Positions 1-8,225 of a stretch of 18,622 bases of DNA are shown piece after piece. Made by a program: the position numbers and the translations under genes. Origin of the DNA: Goniomonas avonlea (taxonomy: Eukaryota > Cryptophyceae > Goniomonadida > Goniomonadaceae). The stretch spans positions 1-18,622 of the forward strand of contig QUTJ01031780.1 of the NCBI GenBank assembly GCA_003573635.1. Reading direction: 5' to 3'. A model generated the notes under the pieces. The model was not told the DNA's origin and made no database searches. It saw only the letters and a list, made by a program, of their open reading frames with translations. How positions within the stretch are numbered: position 1 is the stretch's first letter; each line of letters begins with the position of its first letter.

Positions 1-12
1 CAAAACTCCGAG

Positions 13-57
13 GGATCCCGGGACTGATCTAGATATGACTAATCTGACCCGGGATCC
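13..57. repeat. Short inverted repeat with restriction-site-like arms
   Basis: GGATCCCGGG at 13-22 is matched in reverse complement by CCCGGGATCC at 48-57, a perfect 10-bp inverted repeat around a 25-bp spacer. The arms read as BamHI/SmaI sites, and the right arm continues into CTCTAG, which resembles a cloning polylinker. It could be a linker remnant at a contig edge or natural sequence near the end of the decayed transposon that follows. The sequence alone does not decide. Confidence 0.4.
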
Positions 58-174
58 TCTAGGCGGATGCACGCATTTCAATAAAGCTTTTTCTTTCGCA
101 CAACTTCTCGCTGTGTCCCTGTGCCGCGTTTGCTTCATTCTTTGCTCACGCGCCTTGGAACACCACAGGGGAAA

Positions 175-975
175 ATGCCACCACCTACTTCGCCAGTCAA
201 CAGTGACGACGGCATCCCGGACGACTTCGTGACCAAGAAAGGCAAGCCCAGGGCCAAGGCCATTCCAAAGGTGCGCTCTGGCATAAGATGCTGTGTGGTC
301 TGACCCGTCGCAGCAGGTCAAGAAGCTATCGGGGGCGGCTGTGCCGGGCACGCAGCGTAGTGCCCCGTTTCGGTGGAACATCACCCGATGCGAGGCGCTG
401 CTCATGGTGTGTCATGCTTGAGAGTATAGACTGTTTGATGACCCCCACCATGCTTGATTGATACCGCAGGAAACGCTCCCTGCCAGCACAAGCACCCATC
501 CAACTGCGACTGTCAGTATGGGCCAAGCGTGAGTGTTGTGTGTGCGTGTGCAATGCATATGTTTGTAGGCGTGTATGACACGTTTGTGCAGGCCGCCAGA
601 TCATCGCAAGCGTATCTGCAGACGTGGAGCTGCATCGGTGAGGTTTGGCAGCTCGCAGCCGAGCAGCTCAACGCCAATGCCAAGCCAGGTGAGGCGGTAG
701 CAAAAGCCAAAAATTGCGCAAAAATTGCCAACAGCAATTTTGGCTTTTGTACAGTGCATTTGAGAAGCGGGTGAAGAATGGCGAGTTCAGGAGTGGCGAG
801 AAGTCAGCAGTGACCCCCATGGATCCGCCAGTAAACATTGGTTTTGTTGTCATGTTGTTCTCGTGCTTGTTTGTTTTGATTCAGTTTGCGAGTCATGGGT
901 CATGCGACACATGTTAGGTGAACATCGGGTTTATTGGAACAAAACAGTCCACACATTCATGATCACTGGCAAGTA
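175..975 (+). pseudogene. Decayed Myb/SANT-like accessory gene of a PIF/Harbinger element
   Basis: This is a set of short coding-like blocks separated by GT-AG introns. Exon 1 starts at ATG 175 and ends at 270. Exon 2 is about 317-406 and includes FRWNITRCEALL, a typical start of a Myb-like trihelix. A block from 592 reads SSQAYLQTWSCIGEVWQLAA, and one from about 755 reads AFEKRVKNGEFRSGEKSA. A last block at about 893-975 reads CESWVMRHMLGEH. The order and spacing resemble the DNA-binding accessory protein that accompanies Harbinger transposases. The blocks cannot be joined in one phase: the 470-528, 592-689 and 755-830 segments are each one base out, so the gene is broken or contains sequence errors. 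It ends tail to tail with the broken transposase on the other strand, the same layout as the intact element further right. Family assignment is inference from pattern; exon borders are approximate. Confidence 0.45.
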
Positions 976-2208
976 GACAGCATTAGCTGGGTCTCGACGG
1001 TGTCCGGGTTGGCCAAGTACTCCTCCAACATTGGCGGTAGGATGTCGAAGCGGGGCGTGATGGCCGGGTGGTACTGACGAACTGCGACCATGCAGTTGGG
1101 GTGGCAACGCGGTATTGCTGTGCGACAGCCGTCTTTAGAATCTGCTGCCCCGGTCGAAACTGAATGCGTTTCCACATATTAGCGATGTGGCCGAAGCCAT
1201 TTTCAACGATCACACGGCGTCGTGCCATGTGAATCGCTGCTGGCGATACGTGAGCCAGGGGTTCTGGTATCCGATGGTCACATGCTCACGCATGAAGTAG
1301 CCATCATCTCCATATACCGCCAATGGCGTACGGGTGCCGTCCTCATTCTGTCGCCAGCAGTGCCGTCGCATGAAACCCTCCAGGCCGCTCTGGTGTAGCA
1401 TGCCCTTGTCGTTGGTCCGCATCGTGGGTCCAAACAGGTGCACCATGATCCCATCTGGTGCCATGACTCCCTGGAAAAGTAGGCCATGCACACGCTTGTG
1501 GCCATTATATACCTGGCGCTGGCCCCTGTGCTTTGTCGGTCGCGCAATGGGCCGCAGCGTACCGTCGAGGAACCCCCAGATGTAGTCGAGGGGAGCTCCG
1601 GATCGATGGATTGACTTGGCTAGCTGATCTAGCCTCGCTGGAGTGAGCCGCTTTGCATCGAAGACGAGTGTTGTATCCCACACTCGTGACAGATGATCCA
1701 CCAGGAGCTTGCATGTCGCGGAGAGGTACGTCGAGTGGATGCAGAGAATGTTCTCGCTGCGCATCAAGGTACTTGGGAACGCCATCCGGAATAGTAGGCA
1801 GCAAAATGCGTGCACTCCATCGACGACAGCCCGATTTGGGAGGCGGAACTTCGCTGGAATCCGCAGCGACCGAGCGACCCGAGTGACCTCAGCCTTCTCG
1901 AACCGAAAGAATGAACGAAACTGTTCGTTTGAGAATCGGTCCATGTGGAACGATCCATCCCAGCGATGACACCAGCGATCGGCCCGCACCAGGTCCCTAT
2001 CACGGAGATACGCTCTCCAGCGCGCATCTGGCGAGGCCGGGTTGGCCATGGTCAGCAGTCTCTCGTACATGTATTGGCGAATGATCTTGGCCCGATCATA
2101 AGGCTGCCCACCACACCGCCGACGAGACCTCTTGATTGCACCGACGCCTTCTGAACCCGATTCATCACTGCTGCTGCTGCTGCTGTAATCTTTCGTGGTG
2201 TCTGCCAT
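963..2208 (-). pseudogene. Frameshifted PIF/Harbinger (HARBI1-like, DDE_Tnp_4) transposase
   Basis: A 332-residue frame starts at ATG 2208 with an acidic, serine-rich N-terminus and carries the transposase core. WGFLDGTLRPIARP holds the first catalytic Asp (about D215), followed by QVYNGHKRVHGLLFQGV. VYGDDGYF (about D301/302) supplies the second Asp. The frame then stops at about 1210. The third catalytic residue sits in another frame, in VIVENGFGHIANMW, starting near 1228. A third frame from about 1110 gives NCMVAVRQYHPAI and a stop at 963. Two small indels, near 1228 and near 1105, therefore separate parts of what was one DDE protein. Neither junction looks like a GT-AG intron. Such an enzyme would cut and reinsert its element at TWA targets; this copy should be inactive unless the shifts are sequencing errors. 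Confidence 0.8.
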
Positions 2209-2413
2209 TGGCGCGCGCTGGAGTTTCGGTCCTCCTTTAGCGCTTCCCGCTCGAAATCTATCACCCTACTGACACGACCAATTCGAAAGACACGACGTCC
2301 AATCTCACCGCATGCGTACGATATCCCGATGACAGATTAGACGACAATCTTGACGGCTCGTCTTGACGGCTTATTCGATGACCGAATCGACAGTTGCGTA
2401 GACAGGCTATTAA

Positions 2414-2445
2414 GAGCATCTCCACCGCAGACACCTTATCGGCAT
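2414..2445 (+). repeat. Left terminal inverted repeat of the Harbinger element
   Basis: This 32-bp end matches the reverse complement of 5776-5807 at 29 positions. The first 15 bases are identical, then come a two-base difference, ACACC shared, one difference, and TATCGGCAT shared. TAA precedes it directly. Confidence 0.93.
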
Positions 2446-2560
2446 ATAAGCCAAAAACTATGCCGAATCTGCTGCACCGCGTGCTGTCAAAATGACGAAT
2501 CGGCAAAGAAAAGGCGGGCTTTGGCAAACACGTCAGCAAATTTGACGACGGGTTTGCCGA
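2439..2560. promoter_or_regulatory. Left subterminal cluster of TGCCGA/TCGGCA motifs
   Basis: The 6-mer TGCCGA or its complement TCGGCA occurs at 2439, 2461, 2500 and 2555, all between the left terminus and the start codon of the Myb-like gene. The same motif recurs three times near the right end. PIF/Harbinger accessory proteins are known to bind short repeated subterminal motifs and recruit the transposase, so these are candidate binding sites. That role is inferred. Confidence 0.45.
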
Positions 2561-3829
2561 TGGCCGAAGAGGAGTTCATGGAGGAGATGGATCTGTCCGG
2601 TGCTGGTGACAGTGTTCGAAGGGGGCGGGGTCCTTCTTGGACAAAGCAGGAAGATATTGCCCTTGCATTGGCATGGAAAGGAGCCACTACTGACGCCATT
2701 CGGGGCACAGATCAGGACACTGCTGCATTCTGGGACGAGGTTCTGAGTAGTTTCCACAGGAAGACTAGGGATCAGAGTCGCGATGCCAAAGCATTGCAAA
2801 ATCGCTGGAATACCATGCGCCCTGCTATCACAAAATTTTGTGGGTACTACAACAAGGCGAAGTCCAAGCAGAGATCTGGTTGGAACGAAGCGAGATACAT
2901 TGAGGCTGCGATCAGCATGTGGGAAGAGGTGGAAGGTGCCAAGGGCAAGTGCAAGAGGTTCCTTTTCTATGATTGCTGGAGCCTGTTGAAGGACTCACCA
3001 AAATGGCAGCTTCTCGTGACTCCCAGGACTCCCAGGATGGTCAGCCAATCTCCACCACCCACTGGCAGGCATGAAGCTGGACGGTCNNCCGAACTTGATT
3101 TTGACCTGGAACTGGAAGGTGNGACAAAACATTTGACCCAAATGCCTCAATTTCAGTAACTTTTGTGCAGGATTCACCCAGGCTGGCTCCACTGAGAACT
3201 ACAGCCAGCAGCGAGTATCAGCAGATGCTGCATCCGCGCATGCACCAGGTGTGTCATTGAAAAATCTTGAATTGTATTATGTAATTGACACATCTGTTGC
3301 AGAGTCTTCCAGCTTGAACACCCCTGTTCCAGGAGACTCAGCGGATACCAGTCACCGGTCTGCCAGTGCAGCATCTGAGACCCATGTGCGAGGGAGCCCT
3401 CTGCCAATGGGAGTCCGAGACTCAGCGAGCTCAAGTCCAAGCCCAGCTGCCCCTCTCCCACGTCGGCCACTGGGCAACAAGGCAGCCAAAAGGGCAGCCA
3501 AGGAACTCTACCACGACAACAGTGCAGCCATCAGTCCGAGTCCGATCGCAAGCTCCGCNGACCTGAAAGCCCTGGTGGCCTGCAAGCAGACAGAACATCG
3601 ACTCAAGCTTCAGAGGACTATGCTGAGTGCATTTGCAGGAGATCCACAGGTGTGTTGCCTTGTTCAATTCAAGTTCGAACTGACAAATCTGCAGACACTC
3701 GCATTGGTGAAGCAGCAGATTTTGGAGGACTTCGAAAAGACCTTCGGAAAGCAGAGCTCTGCCCCTGCAGCTGCTTCTGCCAGTGGCACTAGTGCTGTGC
3801 CTGAGTCAACAACCGAGCCTCAGTCCTAG
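2560..3829 (+). CDS. Harbinger-encoded Myb/SANT-like DNA-binding protein (four exons)
   Basis: The proposed CDS joins 2560-3118, 3171-3248, 3303-3649 and 3695-3829, giving 372 residues. The three introns are 52, 54 and 45 bp, all GT-AG and phase-consistent. ATG 2560 is the first in-frame start inside the element; the open frame extends left past the transposon end at 2414, so an earlier start is unlikely. Residues about 28-140 form the Myb-like domain seen in plant NAM-associated proteins and in ORF1 of Harbinger elements: SWTKQEDIALALAW, GTDQDTAAFWDEV, LQNRWNTMRPAITKFCGYY, then CWSLLKDSPKWQ. A Ser/Pro-rich linker follows, with RRPLGNKAAKRAAKE and a helical C-terminus. In this family the protein binds transposon ends and helps bring the transposase into the nucleus. 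Three unresolved bases (3087-3088, 3559) leave a few residues unknown. Confidence 0.88.
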
Positions 3830-4183
3830 ACTGCCACTGCGTTTTAAAATTTTGCGCTTTTGCTTCTTTTGCTGGCGCTATGTCTGGGTCTGAGCAGAGA
3901 CTCAGTGCATTATTTTGCGTTTTTGCTTTGTGACTCTGTGACCTTGATAAAATAAGTCTCTCTCGCTCTCTCTCTTTCTTACCACTCATGCTCTCTCTGT
4001 GCACATCTCTCTTGACTGAGTGCATGTTAAACCAGGAGGACTGGTGCTCACTGCCCGACTCAAAAACTGGTGCATGCACGGTGACTGGTGCTGCATAGCC
4101 CGCTCCATTTTCAGTCAGGCTCTGTCCGTTGATTTGCAACACAAAAAAGCATATATATTGAACTACACATTCAACAGTCAGTG
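3830..4183. other. Spacer between the two convergent transposon genes
   Basis: This stretch lies between the stop codons of the Myb-like gene and the transposase and must hold both 3' untranslated regions. A CT-rich microsatellite lies at about 3957-3981. AAATAAG at about 3949 and TTTTAAAATTTT at 3842 are A/T-rich and could serve polyadenylation, but no clear AATAAA is seen. No further gene is visible. Confidence 0.5.
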
Positions 4184-5554
4184 TTAATGAGGCACTCTGG
4201 TTGCAGCAACATGGTCTCGCACATGTTGCACCAAATCCCTTAACAGTCCTTGGTGTGTGGCAGCAGATTCAATTTGCACCTTCAACAATGCATCAATCTC
4301 CTCAGCCCAAGTAAAGGCCTCTTCCCTAGCAGCTGCCTCTCGCACAGAATAGTCAAAGAATGACTCTGGCAAGTCAAAAGCAGGCAAATCAAGCTCGAAC
4401 TCATCAAGTACGATCATGTTGTGCAAAATGATGCAGGTCCGCATGACTTGGCCAAGATCAAACAATGACCACAGTCTGCACGGATTCGAGACAATATGCC
4501 AGCGTGCCTGCAGCACTCCAAAAGCACGCTCCACATCCTTTCGGACTGCAGCATGCAGGGTTGTGAACCACTTTTCGAAGAGGTTGGACGGGTTTGCGAT
4601 CGGCTTCACAAAAACACCATACTCAGGGTAGATTCCATCAACGAGATAGTAACCGTGGTCGTACACGTTCCCATTAATGGTCACTTCCATTTGTGGCACC
4701 TTGCCCTGCATTGCATCATGGAACAAGTGAGACCCCTCCAAAACATTGAGATCATTGTTGGACCCTGCGACACCAAAAAAACAATGCCAGAAATATAGGT
4801 GCTTGTCCGCAACTGCCTCCAGAATCACAGTTTTTTCCTTGTCCTTTCCCTGGAATTGACCAGCCCAAGCCTTGGGGCAATTCTTCCATGTCCAGTGCGA
4901 ACAGTCCAGTGAACCAAGGCAGCCTGGGAATCCACGAGCAGCGTTCTCTTCAAGCAGTTGAGCCACTTCCTCGGAGTTTGGGCTGCGCAGGTACTCTGGG
5001 CCAAACAATTGGATTACTGCTGCACAAAAGCGCCTGACACTCTCCAACACAGTTGTCTCTGCCATTGAGAACCTTTCCCCAATGTCATCCNCTGAACAAC
5101 CAGTGGCAAGGAGACGCACAGCAGCACAGACCTTCAGATGAGGGCTCAGCCCAGGGACTTTGAGAGCATCAACACGTTGGGTGAAATAAGTGTCATATGC
5201 CTGCACACGCTCAAAGATTGTTTCGAAAAGCGACCTCCTCATTCTGAAGCGACGGCGAAAGGTACTTCCAGATTCAATGGGATTGGGACCAAAGTACTGG
5301 GCCATGAGCCTTTTGTGAGCTCCAATCCGCCCACGCTGCACATTGGCCTTCTTTCCTTTCTGAGAACCTCCACGTTTCTGTGATGGCCCAGGAGCCTGAA
5401 CATTGCCAGTACTGCTGGGGAATGACTGTTCATGCCCCGATCGCATCAGGGACCGGTCAATCTGCCAGTCATCAAGCCACTCCTCAAGGGCATCTTCAGA
5501 ATCTGAAGATGACAGCTCCATTATGGCTGTCTCATCAGCAGCTCCCATGGCCAT
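4184..5554 (-). CDS. PIF/Harbinger DDE transposase, intact
   Basis: This is an uninterrupted 456-residue frame from ATG 5554 to the stop at 4184. An acidic, Ser/Asp-rich N-terminus and a basic stretch (QKRGGSQKGKKANVQRGR, about 59-76) precede the helical region around FRRRFRMRRSLFETIFERV. The catalytic core belongs to the plant-transposon (DDE_Tnp_4/PF04827-type) family: CLGSLDCSHWTWKNCP with D217, then GVAGSNNDLNVL, YYLVDGIYPEYGVFVKPI with D306, and VRKDVERAFGVLQARW with E342. All three catalytic acids are present. It excises and reinserts the element that encodes it, acting in the nucleus with the Myb-like partner encoded opposite. One codon (about residue 155) contains an ambiguous base. 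The 5' region holds a 21-bp tandem repeat. It is markedly different in sequence from the broken transposase to the left. Confidence 0.95.
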   Translation of the reverse strand: MAMGAADETAIMELSSSDSEDALEEWLDDWQIDRSLMRSGHEQSFPSSTGNVQAPGPSQKRGGSQKGKKANVQRGRIGAHKRLMAQYFGPNPIESGSTFRRRFRMRRSLFETIFERVQAYDTYFTQRVDALKVPGLSPHLKVCAAVRLLATGCSXDDIGERFSMAETTVLESVRRFCAAVIQLFGPEYLRSPNSEEVAQLLEENAARGFPGCLGSLDCSHWTWKNCPKAWAGQFQGKDKEKTVILEAVADKHLYFWHCFFGVAGSNNDLNVLEGSHLFHDAMQGKVPQMEVTINGNVYDHGYYLVDGIYPEYGVFVKPIANPSNLFEKWFTTLHAAVRKDVERAFGVLQARWHIVSNPCRLWSLFDLGQVMRTCIILHNMIVLDEFELDLPAFDLPESFFDYSVREAAAREEAFTWAEEIDALLKVQIESAATHQGLLRDLVQHVRDHVAATRVPH

Positions 5555-5628
5555 GCCTTGCGGCCACGCCTCGTGGCACGGTCTGCTTCAGTGGCTTCGA
5601 GACAGGTCTAGAATGATTATTCTCACAG

Positions 5629-5691
5629 TATGTATCCATCTTCTCACTACATGTATCTATCTTTGCACCACATGTTTCTATCTCAGTGAGC
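5629..5691. repeat. Three-copy 21-bp tandem repeat upstream of the transposase
   Basis: Three successive 21-bp units begin TATGTATCCATC, CATGTATCTATC and CATGTTTCTATC (5629-5649, 5650-5670, 5671-5691), diverging towards the end. They lie in the transposase 5' region, between its start codon and the right terminus, so they may be promoter or subterminal protein-binding repeats. Confidence 0.55.
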
Positions 5692-5702
5692 AATGTGGCT
5701 TT

Positions 5703-5782
5703 TGCCGAAAAGGTTTCTGCGGTGGAGCAGCAACGCACGCTCTATCACAAAAAACCATCAAATATGCCGATATCGATGCCGA
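5703..5782. promoter_or_regulatory. Right subterminal cluster of TGCCGA motifs
   Basis: TGCCGA occurs at 5703, 5765 and 5777, mirroring the four copies near the left end. The last lies within the terminal repeat. These are candidate binding sites for the element's own Myb-like protein. Confidence 0.45.
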
Positions 5783-5807
5783 TAGGGTGTTCGCGGTGGA
5801 GATGCTC
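5776..5807 (-). repeat. Right terminal inverted repeat of the Harbinger element
   Basis: The reverse complement of this 32-bp end matches 2414-2445 at 29 positions. TAA at 5808-5810 is the second copy of the target duplication. Confidence 0.93.
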
Positions 5808-6066
5808 TAACATGTCCAAAAAAACGCTCATTTTTGTGCGATAGTGGAATTTCTACCCTCTGCCCCGGCTGGCCCGGCCCACAAGAGCAGTTGACGGCCC
5901 CGCCTCGGGATATGAGCTTTGACTTCAGCTATCTCCCCAACCGGCAAGGGTTAATCGAACATTCGTTGTGGCGGTTAGAATATCTAATGAACCGGCGCAC
6001 AGCTATTTAATCGGCGCGGTTTCGACCTTTGGCAGACTGGCACTTTTTCAAGCCACAAAGCGCCCG

Positions 6067-7156
6067 ATGCACTTCTTGCACTTCCGCGAAGCCGACGCCC
6101 GCGTGCTCCAAGCTCTTAATTGCATCTGCTATGTGCTCAATGTCATACTGGTGTATTTGTCCAACACTGGGGCATATGGAGCGACGAACTCTGAGATGTC
6201 CAAAAAATACAATACGCTCGTGACACCGGTTCGTGGCCGGCGCTTGAAACGTTCCGCCACACTGACACGAACACAGAATGGTTGGGCGTTTTCCATTTGG
6301 GGTCTCATCTACGTAGCACAGGGGATCTGGGCTGTGTGGCAAGCTCTTCCTCGAAACCGAGAAAACCCGCTTCTTCGGACTGTGAGTCTCATGTGTCAGG
6401 TTGCCGCGTGACCATTAACTGAAACCCTGTGTCCAGATTTCTTTTTTTTGGTGGGCAACATGCGCCGTTCAAATTGGCTGGAGTATCGCCTTTGCTCAGG
6501 ATCAGATCCCTTTGTCGATGGCTCTCATGCTGCTGCTTTTCGCCATGCTGCTCCTCCTGAATTACGAACTGGATTCGGCGCGCAGCCTGCCGTGGGTGAA
6601 AGAAGATGACCGCGTTTTCCTCTCAATCGTGGAGTGGTGGTTTTGGGTCTTCCCGTTCGCGGTTCACTGCTCTTGGATCACGATTGCCACTTTGGCCAAC
6701 GTCAACATTGTCGTCGTCTGGAAGGACGCTGACTGGGGTGTGCAAGTCTCCTCTGCAATCTTGTCGCTCGCCGCAGCAGCTCTTGCGTCTGTTTACGTTG
6801 CGACTACGCGCCACGAGCCAGTGCAGGCTGGAGTGGCGGCATGGGCCCTCTTTGCAAGTACGTTGGGACTTCATGTCGCAGGTATTGACCCACAATCGCA
6901 GTCGTGAGCAAGCTGAAGGGTGAGCCATGGCCAGCAGGTGTTGGGATTGCGGCAGAGGGCGTGCGCGGGGCATCATTGCTGTTGGCGTGTGCTGCGGTGG
7001 CGTTGGTTGTTGGTCTCTGCGTGAGTCGACCTTTGCGCAATTTGGCTCCAATACTGACAACATCCCCAGATTCTTCGGACCGTACGGCTTATCAGAGCGC
7101 GGGGCAGCAAGGGCGGTGTCGTTCTCAGCCATCTCGCCTCTCCGATGATGCCATGA
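6067..7156 (+). CDS. TspO/MBR-like (tryptophan-rich) multi-pass membrane protein, five exons
   Basis: The proposed CDS joins 6067-6228, 6277-6381, 6437-6881, 6938-7020 and 7070-7156, giving 293 residues. The introns are 48, 55, 56 and 49 bp, all GT-AG and in phase. The first intron is a multiple of three without a stop; removing it restores LVTPNGWAFSIWGLIYV, the hallmark of a eukaryotic group of TspO/tryptophan-rich sensory-like proteins. Further family features are WAVWQALPRNRENP, WWATCAVQIGWSIAFAQD and EWWFWVFPFAVHCSWITIATLAN. About seven hydrophobic segments are visible. TspO relatives bind tetrapyrroles or sterols in membranes, but this longer group is functionally uncharacterised, so no ligand is claimed. 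ATG 6067 was chosen because the family starts just before HFREADARVLQALN; an in-frame ATG at 5968 lacks support. Confidence 0.75.
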
Positions 7157-7723
7157 CCTGCTCGCTCGCGAAATGGAGTCTCATCCATCTCATCCTTCCA
7201 TCTTTCTTTTCTCGACTCCCTACACCTGTTGGTGTACCTCGATCCCTTTTCTCGCCCTATCCATTCCTCTCTCTATGCGCATCTTTTCTCCTTGCTACAT
7301 TCTTCCTTCTCCATTCTTACTCTCCATTCTTACTCCCCTCCGCGCGAATGACTGTACGAGTGTACAACAGATTCGGCAAGCTGATCACAGCGATGTTAAC
7401 GCAATAATTAAGAAAAAACTCTGATGCAAATCGGTCAGTGTCATATCGACCAACTCGACCAACTTGTGAACCGGTCTGTCCTTCGGTCAGTTGACATGTT
7501 TCGGGAAGCCAAAAATAATCTGTCTATCTGCACTGCTGCCACTGCATGATTTATGAATCTTGAATGTCACCGTGTGTGAACCAGGCTGAATTTTGGTGAG
7601 CCACGAAACATTTCCCATGATGCTGGATTCCTCCAAGGGGGAACCGCGACTGGTGTAGTATCAATCATGTTGCTAGTCTTGCATTTCTGGCCCCTAGCAA
7701 GTTGGCAGCAATGAGGACCGGTT
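7157..7723. other. Intergenic region, pyrimidine-rich at its left
   Basis: About 7190-7340 is dominated by C and T on the + strand and probably belongs to the 3' flank of the membrane-protein gene. The rest shows no convincing exon on either strand. A 7-bp inverted repeat, TTGCTAG and CTAGCAA, lies at about 7670-7700. Nothing else is supported. Confidence 0.5.
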
Positions 7724-7724
7724 G

Positions 7725-7730
7725 TTTATT
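7725..7730 (-). terminator. Polyadenylation signal AATAAA of the prefoldin-like gene
   Basis: Read on the minus strand this is AATAAA, within GAAATAAACAAC. It lies about 195 bp downstream of the stop codon of the minus-strand prefoldin-like gene, a reasonable place for its 3' end. Confidence 0.4.
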
Positions 7731-7923
7731 TCAGATTGAACAGCACGATCTCATCTCAGCGCGAACGTGGAACTTGAACTTGGAACGGCAGTAAAATGTA
7801 CACGGCTGACAAGAGTCCGCTTCGAACATTTCATGAGGCCAAGATCTTCAAACACTCGGCCAATGATTGGGTTTCTGGGAGAAGGTCTCGCCACCACTGT
7901 CTCACCCCGAGGTCAGAGGAACA

Positions 7924-8225
7924 TCAGGATGCTTGCAACTGAGCCTGAAGTTCTTGTGCTGCCCGAATAGCTGACACACGTTTTGTTTCAACATGTGCTT
8001 GCGCTGCGACAGGGGTGCTGAGGAAGAAAACTCCAGACTTCTGAACGTAAACTTTCTGCAAACAACGATCAGATCTTTTAGCCAACATGCCAGTATCCTG
8101 CCTTGGAGGGGTTCAAGGAACGAAGCTCTTGGCTTGCAACCGTGAATGTGTTGATCTGCAGGAAGTCAATCACTGTCAGTGAGGGATTTTCCCACCTCTT
8201 TCTGCGCTTGCTGCAAGCTCTGCAT
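7924..8225 (-). CDS. Small prefoldin-like protein resembling ASDURF (three exons, 71 aa)
   Basis: Reading the minus strand, exon 1 is 8225-8196 (ATG, ten codons), exon 2 is 8155-8102 and exon 3 is 8055-7924, ending in TGA. The introns are 40 bp (GT-AG) and 46 bp with a GC-AG boundary. All are phase 0, so the 216-nt CDS stays open. The protein begins MQSLQQAQKEINTFTVASQE and has the centre KKVYVQKSGVFFL flanked by two helix-forming stretches. That helix, short beta turn, helix layout is typical of beta-type prefoldins. The centre resembles the human ASNSD1 upstream-frame product (ASDURF), a subunit of the PAQosome chaperone complex, from remembered similarity only. A different 5' site at GTTGGC would give a 31-bp intron and five extra residues. 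A canonical TATA-like palindrome lies 88 bp upstream of the start. Confidence 0.6.

Larger units (their letters stand above)
2411..5810. mobile_element. Complete autonomous-type PIF/Harbinger DNA transposon with TAA target duplication
   Basis: The element proper spans 2414-5807 (3394 bp) and is flanked by TAA at 2411-2413 and 5808-5810, matching the 3-bp TWA duplication known for PIF/Harbinger. Its ends are 32-bp inverted repeats, identical at 29 positions, beginning GAGCATCTCCACCGC. This start strongly resembles the plant Tourist/PIF terminal consensus. Inside are the two genes expected of the family, a Myb/SANT-like protein on + and a DDE transposase on -, placed tail to tail. Neither shows a frameshift or internal stop once introns are removed. 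The well-matched ends and exact duplication suggest a young insertion. Ambiguous bases at 3087-3088, 3122, 3559 and 5091 fall inside it. Confidence 0.93.

Noticed and set aside
2350-2559. Upstream extension of the Myb-like reading frame to 2350
   Set aside because: It crosses the transposon terminus at 2414 and host flank, so the start at 2560 is preferred.
6882-6901. A possible 20-nt intron in the TspO-like gene (GTATTG to TCGCAG)
   Set aside because: A 56-bp intron using the same donor and the AG at 6937 keeps the same frame and matches the usual intron size here.
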